Shown here piece after piece: positions 1-12,034 of a stretch of DNA of 64,000 nt. Both the position numbers and the translations under genes were made by a program. The notes under the pieces are model-generated. The model did no database searches, was not told where the DNA came from, and worked only from the letters and a program-made list of their open reading frames with translations. The first letter of the stretch is position 1, and every line of letters begins with the position of its first letter. Source of the DNA: Cerioporus squamosus (taxonomy: Eukaryota > Basidiomycota > Agaricomycetes > Polyporales > Polyporaceae); contig JABYQS010000060.1 of the NCBI GenBank assembly GCA_022592435.1, forward strand, positions 1 through 64,000. Direction: 5' to 3'.

Positions 1-59
1 TGCATGTTATTCTGTCCAGTATCTCCCATCGCTGACTTCCCACCGCTATCCTTGCAAGA

Positions 60-1750
60 ATGCTCTCGAGCATGCGCCGCTGCCTCCTCTGCCCGGACAT
101 CCTCAAGAACATCTGTGTACAGGCGTATGAGGGAGGCTACGATCCGGACTGCAGAGGGGCTGTAGCGGCGCTCGGAGCGACATGTCGAGCATTCAACCGT
201 ATCGCCTCGAAGGTCCTCTGGAGCCGGATCTTCAGTCTTCGGCCGCTCGTCAAGTGCATGCCTCCGGATGTGTGGGTGGAAGAGGGTTGGACGCCACCGA
301 GTGTCGTAGCGCCATTGTAGACGCGCATATACTGCTGGCAAACAAGCCGCTGACACTCGACGAGCGCAGGCAATAACGCGACCACCGGACCTTGTGGACT
401 GGGAGAGGTTTGTCGCGAACGCGGAGCACGTCACATCCTTCAGGCGGTTCGGGATGACACCCGATCTCGACGACGACGCCTACTGCACGTTATGCCTCTA
501 TCGGCCTGGGTCCCGCCGTTCCTTCCAAATCTTCGGGAGCTCGTGTGGGAGGAGCCGGATGCGGACGTGTTCGAGTACGGATATCACCTCTTGGGACCGA
601 AGTTAACGACACTGCACATCGGGCAACCGCCAAGCGATTCATTGCTCTTCCCTTTCCTCCGCTCCCTGCACCTGAAGTGCCCGCAGCTTCGCCATCTATC
701 GGTGCAGTGTCGCTCTGCCGTCGGACCTGTCGACCCAGTCGCCTCACGTGCAATATCACAGTTGCAGCACCTGGAGACAATTGACTTGACCATTCCTCTG
801 TACGATGATGCCCTCCTGCACTTGGCGACCCTCCCTAGTCTCACCGTGGCCAAGCTCTTCATACCGCGGAACACAGCGATCCACGAACGTCTTGTCGCGG
901 CGAATACACCCATATTCCCCACTCTGACTGTTCTACACGTCAGCGTTATCCGCTACGAGCCATTCCTAACTTCCCTTGTCGACCTCATCTCATCTACCCA
1001 ACTTTGTGAGGTCCAGCTGTGCGCTGCGCATGATCCTCCCGGTGCGACATTGAGGGAGTTTCTGTCAGCTCTCACGCGTACGCCCAGCCGTGACGCGCTC
1101 TCCTCCATCCACCTATCCTTCCCGCTCCCTCAAGTGTTCCCCTGATGCGTTCGCTGAACGCCCTCCCTCCCCTCGACCATCCCGAATGCACCCTCGATAT
1201 CACGACCCTCGAACCCCTCTTCTCATGCCCCGAGCTCACCGAGCTCGACATCACATCCTTCTTCCTCCGTCCGGACGACGAATTCGTCCGGTCATTGGCA
1301 GCAGCCTGCCCAAGGTTACAGTCGTTACGCCTCGTCCCGCCCTACAACGCGGGCCGGCTCTCGGAGGTAACCCTGGACGGCCTCCTGCCGCTCTTCCGCC
1401 TCTGTGCGGACCTCACCGACCTCGCCCTCCCGCTCAACGCGGCGCTCCCCGTGTCGAGCGTCGCGGGGGGCATGCACGACTCGCAGCTCGTCACTTTGGA
1501 CGTCGGCGACTCCCCGATCCGCTTCCCAGACGAGGTCGCGGCGTTCCTCTCCGCTCACTGCACCCACCCGTCTTTCGAGATCGCGGCGGCGCGCGCTCTG
1601 GACGGGGATAACAGCGCTGAGCACATCCGTTCGCGCGAGCTGCATAGCGTGATGTGGGACCAGGTTGGGCGCCTCGTTCGGCTGTTCGCAAGGGTGCGGG
1701 GCCAGGAGCGCGACCACTGGGTGTCTCGGAATCCTGCCAGTGATACTTGA
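60..1750 (+). pseudogene. F-box/LRR-like protein gene, frameshifted
   Basis: The N-terminus (frame of position 60) reads as an F-box: CPDILKNIC, then a Cys/Ala-rich helix and KVLWSRIF. Downstream are leucine-rich segments such as FLPNLRELVW and LKCPQLRHLSVQ, the usual layout of the many Agaricomycete F-box/LRR proteins that select substrates for SCF ubiquitin ligases. Reading frames do not join. A gap near 270-370 could be an intron (acceptor cag at 367-369). A frame change at about 500 (LYRPG, then PPFLPNLREL) and another at about 1143, where TGATG joins two frames, cannot be explained by splicing. The last frame ends with a stop at 1748-1750. Either the gene is decayed or the sequence carries indel errors. 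The family call is fairly sure; functionality is doubtful. Confidence 0.6.
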
Positions 1751-2493
1751 CAGTCCTGACTGTGCGCGGGTGGCAGGTATTTCACTGGCATCACCGTTCT
1801 ATGCCCGTTACCGGATGTACGAGTACGATCGATCGGACACTCCAGGTGCTCATGTGCAACCCAAGTCGCAGTGTGCCGTTGCTTGGTTAGTTACTGTATG
1901 TGCTCAGCCTACCAACTGACGTTGTTGGCTGAGACGTCCGTACGTGTACCACCGCGTACTTTCACTCGGACTTATGCATCGTGCTCTGGTCGCACGTTGG
2001 CTTTTCCAAGGTGAAGGCTCGTTCCGTTGAGAAGACGCTGCTCTCAAGATCTCAAGCCTTGCACGACACGAACAATGCTAAGTCTGAATAGCAGCGAATT
2101 GCTCTCTATGTAGCTGAAGAACAGGGCCTAAAACAAGCTATTGTATCAAAGGGATTCATCCAAGTCCATGCACGAGTTGCTGGTGCATTTCGTCTGTCAA
2201 TGAGAAGTACTTACTCGTACATGCATATGGACGTTCAAGCATACAAACGCTGAAGCTCACTGAGTGCAGGGCGGCAGTTGCCGACAGTTTATCACAAGCG
2301 ACATGCAGTGGCTGTGTGCGGATGACGTCTGCGGGCGCCTGACTGATGAGTGCGCCGACTGCTGCCGACTTTCTGCAGAGTTCGAGCGAGGTTCGAGAGC
2401 GATGGTCCCGGGCATGGCCCGCCCTCCGACGCTGCCGACTCTCTCTCATCCCGAAACCTATCTCTCTCCTCGCTCGACTTTCTCCTCGACACC
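1751..2493. other. intergenic, no gene seen
   Basis: No reading frame here has family resemblance or sensible splice structure. The last 80 bases before 2494 are CT-rich (ctctctcatccc and similar), a common core-promoter style in basidiomycetes, and probably serve the epsin gene. Confidence 0.5.
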
Positions 2494-4342
2494 ATGTCCC
2501 TCCAGACTCTCGGCAGGAGCGCGTTGCGCATCACCAAGAACTACACCAGGGGCTACTCGCATACACAGACCAAGATCCGGAACGCGACATGTAACGACCC
2601 ATGGCCACCATCCGGGAAGGAGATGTACGAGCTTGCGCAGATGACCTTCAACGAGTGAGTGGGAGAAGACGTCTGCAGCTCGTTGGCGTCTTGACGTGCG
2701 TGCAGGAACGATTTCGTCGAGATTATGGAGGTCATAGACAAGAGGCTAAACGACAAGGGCAAGAACTGGAGACACGTATTCAAGGTGAGTGACCAAGTGA
2801 CACTGGGGGCCCCGACGTCTCGCACTCCAGCATCTTATCCCAAATACATCCGTGCGCCCAGGCTCTCGTCGTGCTCGACTACCTCTTGCACTCCGGCTCG
2901 GAGAACGTCATCCGTTACTGCGAAGACAATCTGTACGAGATCAAGACCCTCCGAGAGTTCCAGTACATCGACGACGAGGGCCGCGACGAGGGTGTGAACG
3001 TCCGCCGCAAGGCCGCAGACATCACCAACCTCCTCATGGACAAGCAGCGCCTCTACCGCGAGCGACGCACGCGCGCACACATGCGCGACCGCATGATGGG
3101 CCGCTCCCGCAACTCGAACGACACCGATTCGGACGACGAGCGGCCACCCCGCAGGCGACCGGTGCCGAACGGACTCGAGAGTGCCGCGGGCGGGGAGGGG
3201 GAGGACGAAGAGCTGCGGAGAGCGATCGAGGAGAGCAAGAAGAGCGCGGCTATGGCGAAGAAGACCGCGGAGGATGAGGACTTGGAGCGCGCGATCAAGC
3301 TGAGCCAGGAGGAGGAGGAGCGACGGAGAAAGCTGGTCGAGGAGAACGCTGCTGCACTGTTCGATGACAACTATCAACTGTACGTCTCTTGGGTGAACTG
3401 TGTGTGGCCGGCCCCTGACCTCGGTGTGATAGGCCTCCACCCGCGACCCAGCAGACGCAAGCTCTCGTCGATGCTTCCCTGCCCCTGCAATACATCCAGC
3501 CCCAATACACGTCTATCCAGCCTCAGTTCACATCTATTCAGCCCCAGTTCACGACCATCCAGCCTCAGTACACCTCGTTCAATCCTTACCTCCAAGCAGT
3601 GCAGCAGGAAGCAATGCAGGTAAGTTCTACAATGCCAAAGTTGTCCTTGTATGCACTAATAGCACCTTCCCCCAGGCTGAGTATATGCGCCAGCAAGCGG
3701 AGTACGCACAGATGCTGCAGATGCAAGCGCAACAAGTGCCCGCAGGCTTCTTCCCGCAACAGCTCGAACCCCAGCCGCAACCGCTCGTCCCACAAGTCAC
3801 CTCCTTTGGCTCCAACAACCCCTTCCTCCCGCACTCTCCCATCGCCACGGGAGCGCCGTCCTCGCCTACCTCACCCCCCCGTCCCACGTCCGAAGTCTCG
3901 TTCAATCTTCCCGGCACCTACGAAGGGCGCGAGCGCGAGCCCCCGCGGTCCCGCAGCGAGCTGGAGAGGAGAGACAGCAGCGGCACGGAGGCGTTCCTGC
4001 GCCCGTTCTCGACCGGGTCGGAGCCGCGGCGGCGCGGCCGCGAGCGCGAGGACGATCGGCTCGCGGCGCTGTTCGCGAATTACACGGGCGACGGGGTGGA
4101 TACGTTTGGGAACGTCGGGCCGCTCAGGTGCGTTTTCTCACTGGCTCCTTGATTTCGCGCACGCGGAGGGTGCTGACTGTGTACCTCGTGCATGCAGGTT
4201 TGGACAGACGCAATTTGGGAGGCTCGCGGCGCAGAAGACGGGTGCGGTGGGCTCGGGTTCGAGCTCGAGCCACAATCCGTTCTTGCACCCGCCTGAACAG
4301 TCCCCGCCGCCGCCGCAGGAAGGGAACCTCATTGACCTCTGA
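2494..4342 (+). CDS. epsin (ENTH-domain endocytic adaptor)
   Basis: Six exons: 2494-2654, 2706-2784, 2862-3379, 3433-3619, 3676-4127 and 4198-4342, all with GT-AG introns and matching phases, giving 513 aa. Residues 1 to about 150 form an ENTH domain (ITKNYTRGYSHTQTKIRNAT, ALVVLDYLL, IKTLREFQYID), which binds PtdIns(4,5)P2. Two ubiquitin-interacting motifs follow (ELRRAIEESKKSA and DLERAIKLSQ). Next come a Gln/Pro repeat (IQPQYTS, IQPQFTS, IQPQFTT), two NPF motifs for EH-domain partners (NNPFLP, HNPFLHP) and a C-terminal clathrin box, LIDL. This is the complete layout of yeast Ent1/Ent2, which link ubiquitinated cargo to clathrin at the plasma membrane. The start fits the context ACCATG. No defects were seen. 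Confidence 0.95.
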
Positions 4343-5151
4343 GCAACAACACATTAGGATCAATCACCTTATCGTACGTTTCATTCGGTTAGAGCTAATG
4401 ACTGCATCCGCGCCCTACTCCTTGTTGTTGTACTAACAATCAGTGTGCTCCTTGTGTTTCGCTAATAGTACTAGTACCTACCTTGCCTCCCTGAGCCTAC
4501 ATCTACTTCCTATCTTTGGCGCGTTGTATACCAGATCTTCTTACTTTCTCTTGCTTAGCACCGCTGTAATTTATTCTCCGCCGTGCTTTGACTCTGATGC
4601 GTGAACATGATACATACTTCCAGCAGGCAATCAATCAGCTTCAGTATCTCCGGTCGTCACCCCACAAGCCCAGGTATGAAAGGCGAAGAGTTTCCTGGGA
4701 ACACTGCCGACTGCTTACTGGTCTCGGGTGGGTACGATTCTCGATACAATATTCACTAGTGCCCTTGCGCGGGAAGTCGTCTTCCAGCTACATGGTGAGC
4801 TGATACTCCCCGTTGACTGCCGCACCTCAATCGGTTTCACTGATATAGAAGCACAAGCAGTGCGTCGAAACACAGTGGCTTCCGACATGCTTATGGGGCC
4901 TATCAGTATTCGGAGAAGGACAGATGGCCATGGTGAGATTCGATCAGTCAACAACATGATCAACGAACCTGACTATGACGTAGCACCCGTCGACACCCAG
5001 GGGGCTCGAGTGCGAGCAAGGGATCCTTCTCGCGCACACAGTGACACATACCCGTCAGCGGCTTGGCAAGAATGGCAAAGAAGTCCTAGCCAAGTTACAG
5101 TTACCTCGACATTCTCCTAGCTTGCGTCGTCCAGCCGTTGCCATACTGCTC
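4343..5151. other. intergenic, no gene seen
   Basis: 3' flank of the epsin gene and 5' flank of the HNH-type gene. T-rich just after 4342. No supported ORF or RNA gene was recognised. Confidence 0.45.
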
Positions 5152-6532
5152 ATGTCTTCTCCGCCGCCGCATCGTGTGCTTGCATCTTTCAGGAAGCAAG
5201 CGCCTGAAGCTGAGCATCCGTGGAGAGTCCGCATCTCTCACCCCTTCCGCAACGAGGTCTTCCTCAGCATTCCCGTTCGCCGCTGTCCTCTCCCAGGGGA
5301 TGTCTCAAGTGCCAACGCTTGCATCCCGCTCACAGCTCTCCTGGACGCATGCCATATCGTCACCGGGGTGAAAGGAGGAGTACTTGCGCTGGACGACTTC
5401 GGTCAGCAGCTCGTCCACTCCGACCTCGTCGACAAGGGCCTCTATCACTACATCGTGCACGACGACCCGAAGGAAGACTATCCCATCTTCCACTCCTTGG
5501 ACGAGTGGGTGCCCCCCATACGCCAGGATGTCCCCGACTGCTGGTTCACCTCAATTTATCCCCGAGTCAGATCTACCAGAGGCAATGATCCCCGTTCCTG
5601 GGATGCCGTCTCTGGCGAAACAGCGAATACGCTCCGCTCAAAGGCCAGGGAATATGATGGAGCGTGCAGGCTATCGGGCTTCGACATGGCAGTGGATGCC
5701 TGTCATATCGTGCCGACCTCGCTGAGCTACTGGGTGAGTTCGTCTCTCAAAGGCGACAGCATGGTTCTGACTTCTGCTTCATGTTCAGTTCTCCGTCGGA
5801 CGGGACATTGTCAGCCAACTCCACAACCCATACCCGCTCTCGGAGAACCTCGACGAAAACCTGATTGACGACATCCGGAACCTCCTCACACTGCGGAAAG
5901 ACATCCACGACCGGTGGGAAGATCATGCCTTCGCGTTCATCCCCGTTGACGGGCGGTTCGTCGCCTACTACATGTCACTCGCGGACCCCTGAACGCCACG
6001 CCTCCGAGTTTCACTGTTGTGAACTTGACGCACCCGCTCGCCTGAACGGGTATCTGATGTACATCCGCTTCGGACTCGCGATCTTCTCGTGTCTCGCTTC
6101 ACACAAGGGGATCCTGCGCCATCCGAATTTCTCGCGCCTCGTCAAGCTTGCCGCCCGAGGTCGACGGCGAAGACCTGACATCTGCTGGAGATCCTGAGAG
6201 CTGTGCTTCGGTGCCGACGAAGGTGGACGAGTTCTACCCCGACGCTCTAATGGACGACGTCGCGGCTGCGAAGCATATCTTTGAGTGGTTCAGCGGTGGG
6301 TATTTAACAATACCCCTCCGCTTGCGATACCTTTGTGACCTTAAGCTGTATAGACGTCGATGGACCAGCCCTGCCTGACGATCTGGCCGTGGCTTGGGCG
6401 AAATATATTCCCGAGGAAGCCAAGCTGGATACGGAGCAGTTGAGGCGCGAATGGGAGGAACGACAGAGGCGTCTGCGCGAGGATGCAGGGTGGACTGCAT
6501 GCACGCAACACGGTTCAGGGGACGGTATGTGA
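5152..6532 (+). pseudogene. HNH-nuclease-like hypothetical protein, multiple frameshifts
   Basis: From ATG 5152 the frame encodes HPWRVRISHPF..., then an HNH-like core: a CRLSGFDMAVDACHIVP segment, an intron from 5734 (gtgagt) to an acceptor just before position 5789, then DDIRNLLTLRKDIH and AFAFIPVDGRFVAYYM. This is the conserved pattern of a large Agaricomycete HNH family. After 5990 the frame breaks twice, each time at a CCTGAAC sequence (about 5989 and 6042). The segments LNATPPSFTVVNLTHPLA and LNGYLMYIRFGLAIFS therefore lie in successive frames. A third shift at about 6145 leads to PPEVDGEDLTSAGD, then an intron near 6295-6352 and a final exon ending at 6532. The function of intact family members is not established. 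The family call is moderate. Confidence 0.55.
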
Positions 6533-7071
6533 TGCCGCAGTCAGGACTTTCGCTGAGGACCCTTGTGCAATAATTCGCATGGTTGTTGTACGAAAACGGC
6601 AGTCCTTGTATGTAGCTTTCTATCGGTCGACGGAGGGCTGTGCCACCGCTGAGAAGACCGACCGTGGATGTTGACCTGACCGCAACTTGTCAATGCGGGC
6701 AATAATCTCGGTTCTCGGGTACAGCGGCATGCACTCAACAAGTATGCACTACTAGTTTCGCACCCGTGGCTTTGCCCCGCAAATGAGCCTTCGGCTCAAT
6801 GCTACGTTGCTTCGCCGCTGGCTCAGCAGAGCGCGCATGTGAGAAAGGTGACATAATCACTTTTGCCTTCAGCTCAACGCTGCGTAGCTTCGCTGCTGGC
6901 TAAGCAGAACACACATGGCTGAAATGTAATAATAATTTACCTTTGCCTTTGGCTCAGCAAAGCAAAGACAGTTAGTAGCATTTATTAGTGATAGATACTT
7001 ACCTTTACCTTTGGCTCAGAGTGAAGTTTTTTTGTGCCTGCCCTAAAGTCTGAGATAGATAATAATGATTT

Positions 7072-8395
7072 TCATTGGATTCCAGTTAGATAATGTGGTA
7101 TATACATCTGAGTATGAGTCTGTTCCCGATGTTGCACATATCCCCAACTTTGTCCACCCAATCTATCTGCCCCGTTCTGTCGATCAATAAGCAGAGGTAT
7201 CTGCACCCACGATGATCCAGCAATCGGCTGGTTAGTCTGTCTCCAGGGATCAGAACTTTCATTCAATCCTTGCCCGAACTCATTACGCAAAGGCCCACTC
7301 GATCCAACAGTGTGCAAGTACTGAGGATGATATTGAAATGCAGGTTCTAACTGGAATCCATGTCCACTACTGTGATGACTATCATTGCCATAAGGCGACT
7401 GATATAACACAAACTGAGGCCGTGGCGGGGCTCAAAGACCTGTCCACTGTCGGCCTCTTCTCTCTGATGGAGATGTCATCTGCAATCGGCCCTCACGGTC
7501 ATTATGCTGTTTGACTGCTCTATCCCGTTCTGGTGTCCGTCTATGGGTTCACTGTGAGTTTACTGAACTATAACGAAGGCAATGACTACTTACTGAGACT
7601 TTTCTGGAGGGCTACCATCTGAACTTGGTGCGTTCATTTCAGCGGAGAGTGTCAGACTGCAGCCACAATTATATAAGCACAAAGATTGTTGTTATTCAAT
7701 ATTGAACTACTTATGGAGTTATATGGAGGATATCAGATTGCAACGGAGCGAAGTTGTGGGTAGGAGGTGCACACTGAGGAGCGGATTGTAGTGGCTGTAA
7801 GCCCATGTTAATAATCTGTACTATGCGGTAAAGGTGCAGTTGTTACTCACCTGAATGCTGAACCCGCAGAGTTGGGATGTATTGACGGAGCGCGTGAAAG
7901 CGAGTTATAGTCGCTGTAAATAGAGGTTAGTAATGGTGAGCTTGTGATAGTAAGCTATTTAGAACACTGACATTGATTGTTGCAATTGCTATGCACTGAT
8001 AGCGGCGCCTGGAAGCAGGTGGTAGAGTCTATAGAACCTCATCAGAACGGCTTGTTATGCGGTAAAAGTGCATTTGAAACCTACTTTGATAGAGGGATGC
8101 GCCCACTGATAGGAGGAATCAATCTGGCTCTTATGATAGCGCACTATTAGGGCTGTCAAAATGCGCATAAGCAAGAGTAAGCAGCCATTAGAAACTCACA
8201 TTGATAGGGAGTAAGAGCCGCTGTGCTTATCAAGCTTGTCGGGTCTTCTCCCATACAGTAGGCAGGGGGGGCTGGGTGGCAGTGCATTGACGCGCCGCGC
8301 ATGAGGCGTGAAAGTAGGTGTCCACTATCACGGCGGGCACTGCCCCGGAACCGGCGGCGAGAAATCTTCGTGTAATCCTCCACGTAGCTCAGCTG
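7072..8395 (-). CDS. possible intron-rich gene inside the repeat block
   Basis: On the minus strand several open segments are separated by plausible introns. About 8383-8203 encodes RRRFRGSARRDSGHLL and ends at a GTGAGT donor. A segment at about 8160-8090 encodes VRYHKSQIDSSYQWAHPSIK and ends at GTAGGT. Shorter Arg/Gln-rich pieces lie near 8030 and 7900. A final open frame runs about 7410-7072 (QSPYGNDSHHSSGHGFQ, rich in Gln, His and Ser). Not all junctions keep phase and no ATG start is clear. It may be a decayed transposon passenger gene. No family recognised. Confidence 0.25.
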
Positions 8396-8895
8396 CCGCG
8401 AAATTTATGACAACATAATAGAGTGCGGAAAATCTTACCATTCGTGGGACTGCATCTGTCATTTCAGGATGCAGTAAAGGACGCCTTTCACCAACTTCCT
8501 CGGTGAGATGATGGAGTGCCTATATTGTAGCGTACTCCCGACTTCTGCAGCGTCCAAAAAGTTTCGCTAGACAGGTTACCTTTGTCTTCGCTATCTGGTG
8601 ACTAGAAATTCTGATAGAGCGGAAAATCTTCTGAGAATCAGATGAGAATGATCACAGAAGGACACCTTTGTCCCACTATCGTTTCCTGCGTCGAGAAAGT
8701 TCAGTTGGAGGTAACATTTCTCGTACCTTTCTAAAGGCGCAAAATTCCGGACAAAGGTGTTCTTTCTCGCGCCCATGTAAGACGGTCAACGTTCTGTGAA
8801 AGGTCAGACTTTTGGAACCTCATAATATTGTTAGAAAGTCCGCGGCAGCTGAGCTCAGTCGAGGATTACATGAAGATTTCTCGCCACCAATTTTG
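8342..8895. repeat. imperfect inverted repeat
   Basis: The minus-strand sequence of about 8342-8397 (GCGGCAGCTGAGCT..GGATTAC, then GAAGATTTCTCGCC) recurs on the plus strand at about 8842-8893 with a few mismatches. The roughly 440 bp between the arms holds further related pieces around GGAAAATCTT and AAGGACACC/GACGCC. It looks like a degenerate foldback or a duplicated-and-inverted fragment of the same repeat. Confidence 0.5.
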
Positions 8896-9250
8896 GAGCT
8901 ATGCCCGCCGTGTATATCGCGTTTTGGCAGGGGCCTCCCTTGCGCGATGATTTCGCGCCTGCGCACAAAACACAGTTTGCCAAATTGCGAAGGCATTCAT
9001 TTAGATGATTCTTACTTTTTGGTACCGGAGTGTTCAGACGGGCTGTCGCTATCTATCTGCGAAGTTATAGAGTTTATTCGTACGTACTACGGGTGCTATA
9101 GAAGCTTTCGGGGTTTGCGAGGACTTAGAGAAATCGCCGCAGCGGGCGCCTGGCAGCGGGCAAGATGGTGGGGCCTCGCAAGCTCGGCCGCGCACATGGC
9201 AGCCACGTGGACCCCCCCCCCCCGCTGCGCCATTAGTTATAGATAGCTGT

Positions 9251-9879
9251 TTGACCCTCGCGGTGGGCTTATAAAACAAGGTGAACATTTTTGTCAGTGT
9301 CGCACATATGAAGAGGTTTGGGAGGGCTTTGGTCACGTGACGTCGTAGCACACTTCGCTTTGAGCACCAGTTGTCTAGATCTGTTCCAAAAGACTACTAG
9401 CATAAGTATTCCCTGATGACATGAAGGATCAACTTAGAGTCCCCGTGAGGACATCAACGTTCCTAGGACAAGAGGAATGTGAACATAGGCACGTTTGATG
9501 GGATTCAAACTTGACCTATACAGTGTACTCTGACCAACCTGAAAGTTGCACGAAAGAGGGACGCGATCTTCGTTGATTTTGTCATATCAAGCTCTGGTAA
9601 TTGAACACTCTCCAGCTCCGGTGAAACCACGCACCAGCCGGCCGACTGTACGCTCCATAGCTACGAGTGCGTTATTAATTGCAGCTAGTACATGCACAGA
9701 ACGCACTAGATGGCTGTACAACAAATACGTAGGGCCCAGAAATACACATTCGACCACAGCTTCGAAGTCCATCCACACGGTGCGTAGCCAGCCACACCAG
9801 TCGCCCATCGTGGCGAGCTGTGTCGATCCCCCACCGCACGTTCGCTACCACAGAGCTATGTATGTGTAGCATAGAGCAG
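9251..9879. other. intergenic, no gene seen
   Basis: Moderately AT-rich flank between the repeat block and the 3' end of the acidic membrane protein gene. Nothing recognised. Confidence 0.4.
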
Positions 9880-12034
9880 TCACCGCGAGTGCCTGCCCCG
9901 ACGCGTGCGCAGCTTCCCTCTGCCAGATCTCCCAGTTCCACCTCCGACGGAGTCGCTGTGCCTGCCTTTCCTCTTCCCCGTCGCACCCTCCGAGTCCGTA
10001 TCCAATGGACCGGGCGCAACAGCCCAGTCCGGGTGCTCGTAACTGTGCCGCCGCGCCTTCATCGTCGCCGGGCTGTCACGGTCGTCCGCGTCCCCAGCCT
10101 GAGGTGCGACAGCCCAGTCAGGCCGGTCGGGAGTGTGCACGCGCGTCCCTCCGGGGGTCGCGGGCGACCCGCACTGAGTCGGCGATCCCACAGAGCTCTG
10201 GGATGCCGGCGCATCTCGACGCTCCGTCGTGAAGTCAAGGTGGGAGGGTGTGTGCCTGTCATTGTGTCCTCGACCCGACGAACCTGATCCTGCAGTGGGA
10301 TCAGGCCCGAGCTGGGGAGCCGAGTGTGCCTCCTCAGCGTTGGACTCAGCCTGATGGTCCGTAGACGTAGACATGCCTCCTAGATGGAGGAATTCGCTCT
10401 CTGTCATGAGCACCGTGGATCCCTCCAGGGCGGATATCGGCACGGTCATCAGAGTCGACGCATCGTCTGCCTGCAAGAAAGACTCGGCTGCGTCTCTGTA
10501 CGCAGGGGAGGCGTCCACGGGCGTCCCTGCGCGTGGAGTCCGACCATCCGTATGGTCAACAGACGTCCACTCCAAGTCGCCGTCTTCACCGTCGTCCTCT
10601 GCGTCGCACGAGTGAGCACATGAAAGGGAGCTCGTGGACTGCACCCCGGCGCCGTCGCCGTAGACGTCGACAAGTAGCGCAGACTGCATGATGCGTACGA
10701 GGCTATCGGAAGCGTCCTCAGGGTCCGTCTCCGGTTGGGGCTCGACTTCCTCCTCTGCAGGTTCGCTGACGGCCGTAGGCGACGCAGGTTGCTGGTGCGC
10801 CGCGATAGGTCCTGCTGATGCATCTTCGACGCCCATAGGCGAAACTGCAAGCTCGGGCGGAGACGCCTCAGAACCAGAGCCAGACACCTGTCCGTTCTCG
10901 TCGTTCTCGGTCTGGGGATGCGTCGGTACCGCTGAGGGCTGAGGTTGTTCGGGGGCGTCTTCAGGTAGGATTCCAGGCTCAGTTGATGCAGCGCCACTCT
11001 GCGCAGATACGGGACGCTCCACGATGTCCGTCTCGGGACGTTGTGGAGAACTGGGTTGGGGCTCGAGCTCTTCCGAATGGCTCTCCGCAGCTTCCGACTG
11101 AGAAGCAGGGAAGTCGTCCTCGGGAACCAGGTTCACAGCGTTGGGAGCAGAAGGGGATTCATTGGCGAGACTTTGGGATGCAGCCGAACCGTCACGGTTG
11201 TCCGCATGAGAGTATATCGGTAGTGCTGGACTTGGTTCATGATCCTCGACGGAACGAGCGGCTTCGGTATCATGGTGTCTGAAGCATTCCAATGTTCTCT
11301 CGGACTCTAGGATCGAAGGTACTTCGCCCTACAAGTACATGAGGAACGTTAGATGGCGATTGATGAACGGAGGTATGTCACGAGGATGTACCTCTGGAGG
11401 AGTCGCATGATCTGACGCTATTGTAGGGGCGTCATTCTCTGATGGTAGTTGAACAGGATCCTGCGGAGGGACTCAACACATGAACAAGGAAGCTTAGCCC
11501 GAAACCTACGCACCGAGGAGGCGGGATATGCATTGCTCTCCGATGACTTGATGTAACGGGTTATCGGAGCCTTTGACGAGCGTAACTTAGATCTACTGCG
11601 TGCGCAGGAGTGAAGATATGCGTTGAAGGAGTGGCGAAGATGGGAGACGAAATGAAAGGCATACTGCGGGAGCACCGAGCATCAGGATAGTAGCGTATTG
11701 AGCCGACTCGTCGACGTACATAGGTCATAAGAGAGGTCGTGAGCATCAGGACGACCGCAAGGAGCAAGTTCTGTGGGCCCATGGATGCAAGAGAAGATAT
11801 AGGAAGGCGTTCCAGCTTCAGCTCGTACATAGCGGGGTGTGCAGATCTTCGGATTGCGGTTCAACAGAGCGAGATGACAGTCAGAATATCGAGAGCGGCG
11901 TGCAAGCAGCAGAGACGAGAGAGATGGGTATATCGAGCAGGAGGTATACAGATGAGGTAGCTGGCGAACGAGCAGGCCCGTCGCAGCCAAAGCACCGACC
12001 AAACGGTGGTGGTCAAAGGCACGAGCTCTTCCAT
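9880..12034 (-). CDS. predicted membrane-anchored acidic, disordered protein
   Basis: The last exon is long, from about 11331 down to the stop at 9880. It is preceded by small exons (MLPQ..PASS region, and DPVQLPSEND..TPPE at about 11460-11393) with clean GT-AG introns on the minus strand (about 11392-11331 and 11510-11461). Upstream, about 11830-11722 encodes a hydrophobic helix, NLLLAVVLMLTTSLMTYY. The first ATG with a hydrophobic stretch is at 12034 (MEELVPLTTTVWSVLWL), but its junction to the next exon is unresolved. The rest is Ser/Pro/Glu/Asp-rich and presumably disordered. It has two PDWAVAP repeats and a basic Arg/Gly C-terminus (GRGKLRTRRGRHSR). No known domain. Function unknown. Confidence 0.5.

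Larger units (their letters stand above)
6740..9250. repeat. degenerate repeat block, copy 1 of an X-Y repeat
   Basis: The left end (about 6743-6830) contains CACCCGTGGCTTTGCCCCG followed by several degenerate units of GCTTCGC/GGCTCAGC type at about 6770, 6868, 6940 and 7000. The reverse complement of this end is found at about 52370-52470. The right end (about 9165-9247) has GCAGCCACGTGGAC, a run of C, then GCTGCGCCATTAGTTATA, whose reverse complement is found at about 47845-47920. The same two ends thus bound a second copy in opposite orientation. Sequence between them is AT-richer than its neighbours. The element class is not determined; no transposase was recognised. Confidence 0.6.

Noticed and set aside
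2835..3440. 201-aa Leu-rich frame on the minus strand
   Set aside because: Exact antisense shadow of epsin exon 3. The epsin frame has full domain support.
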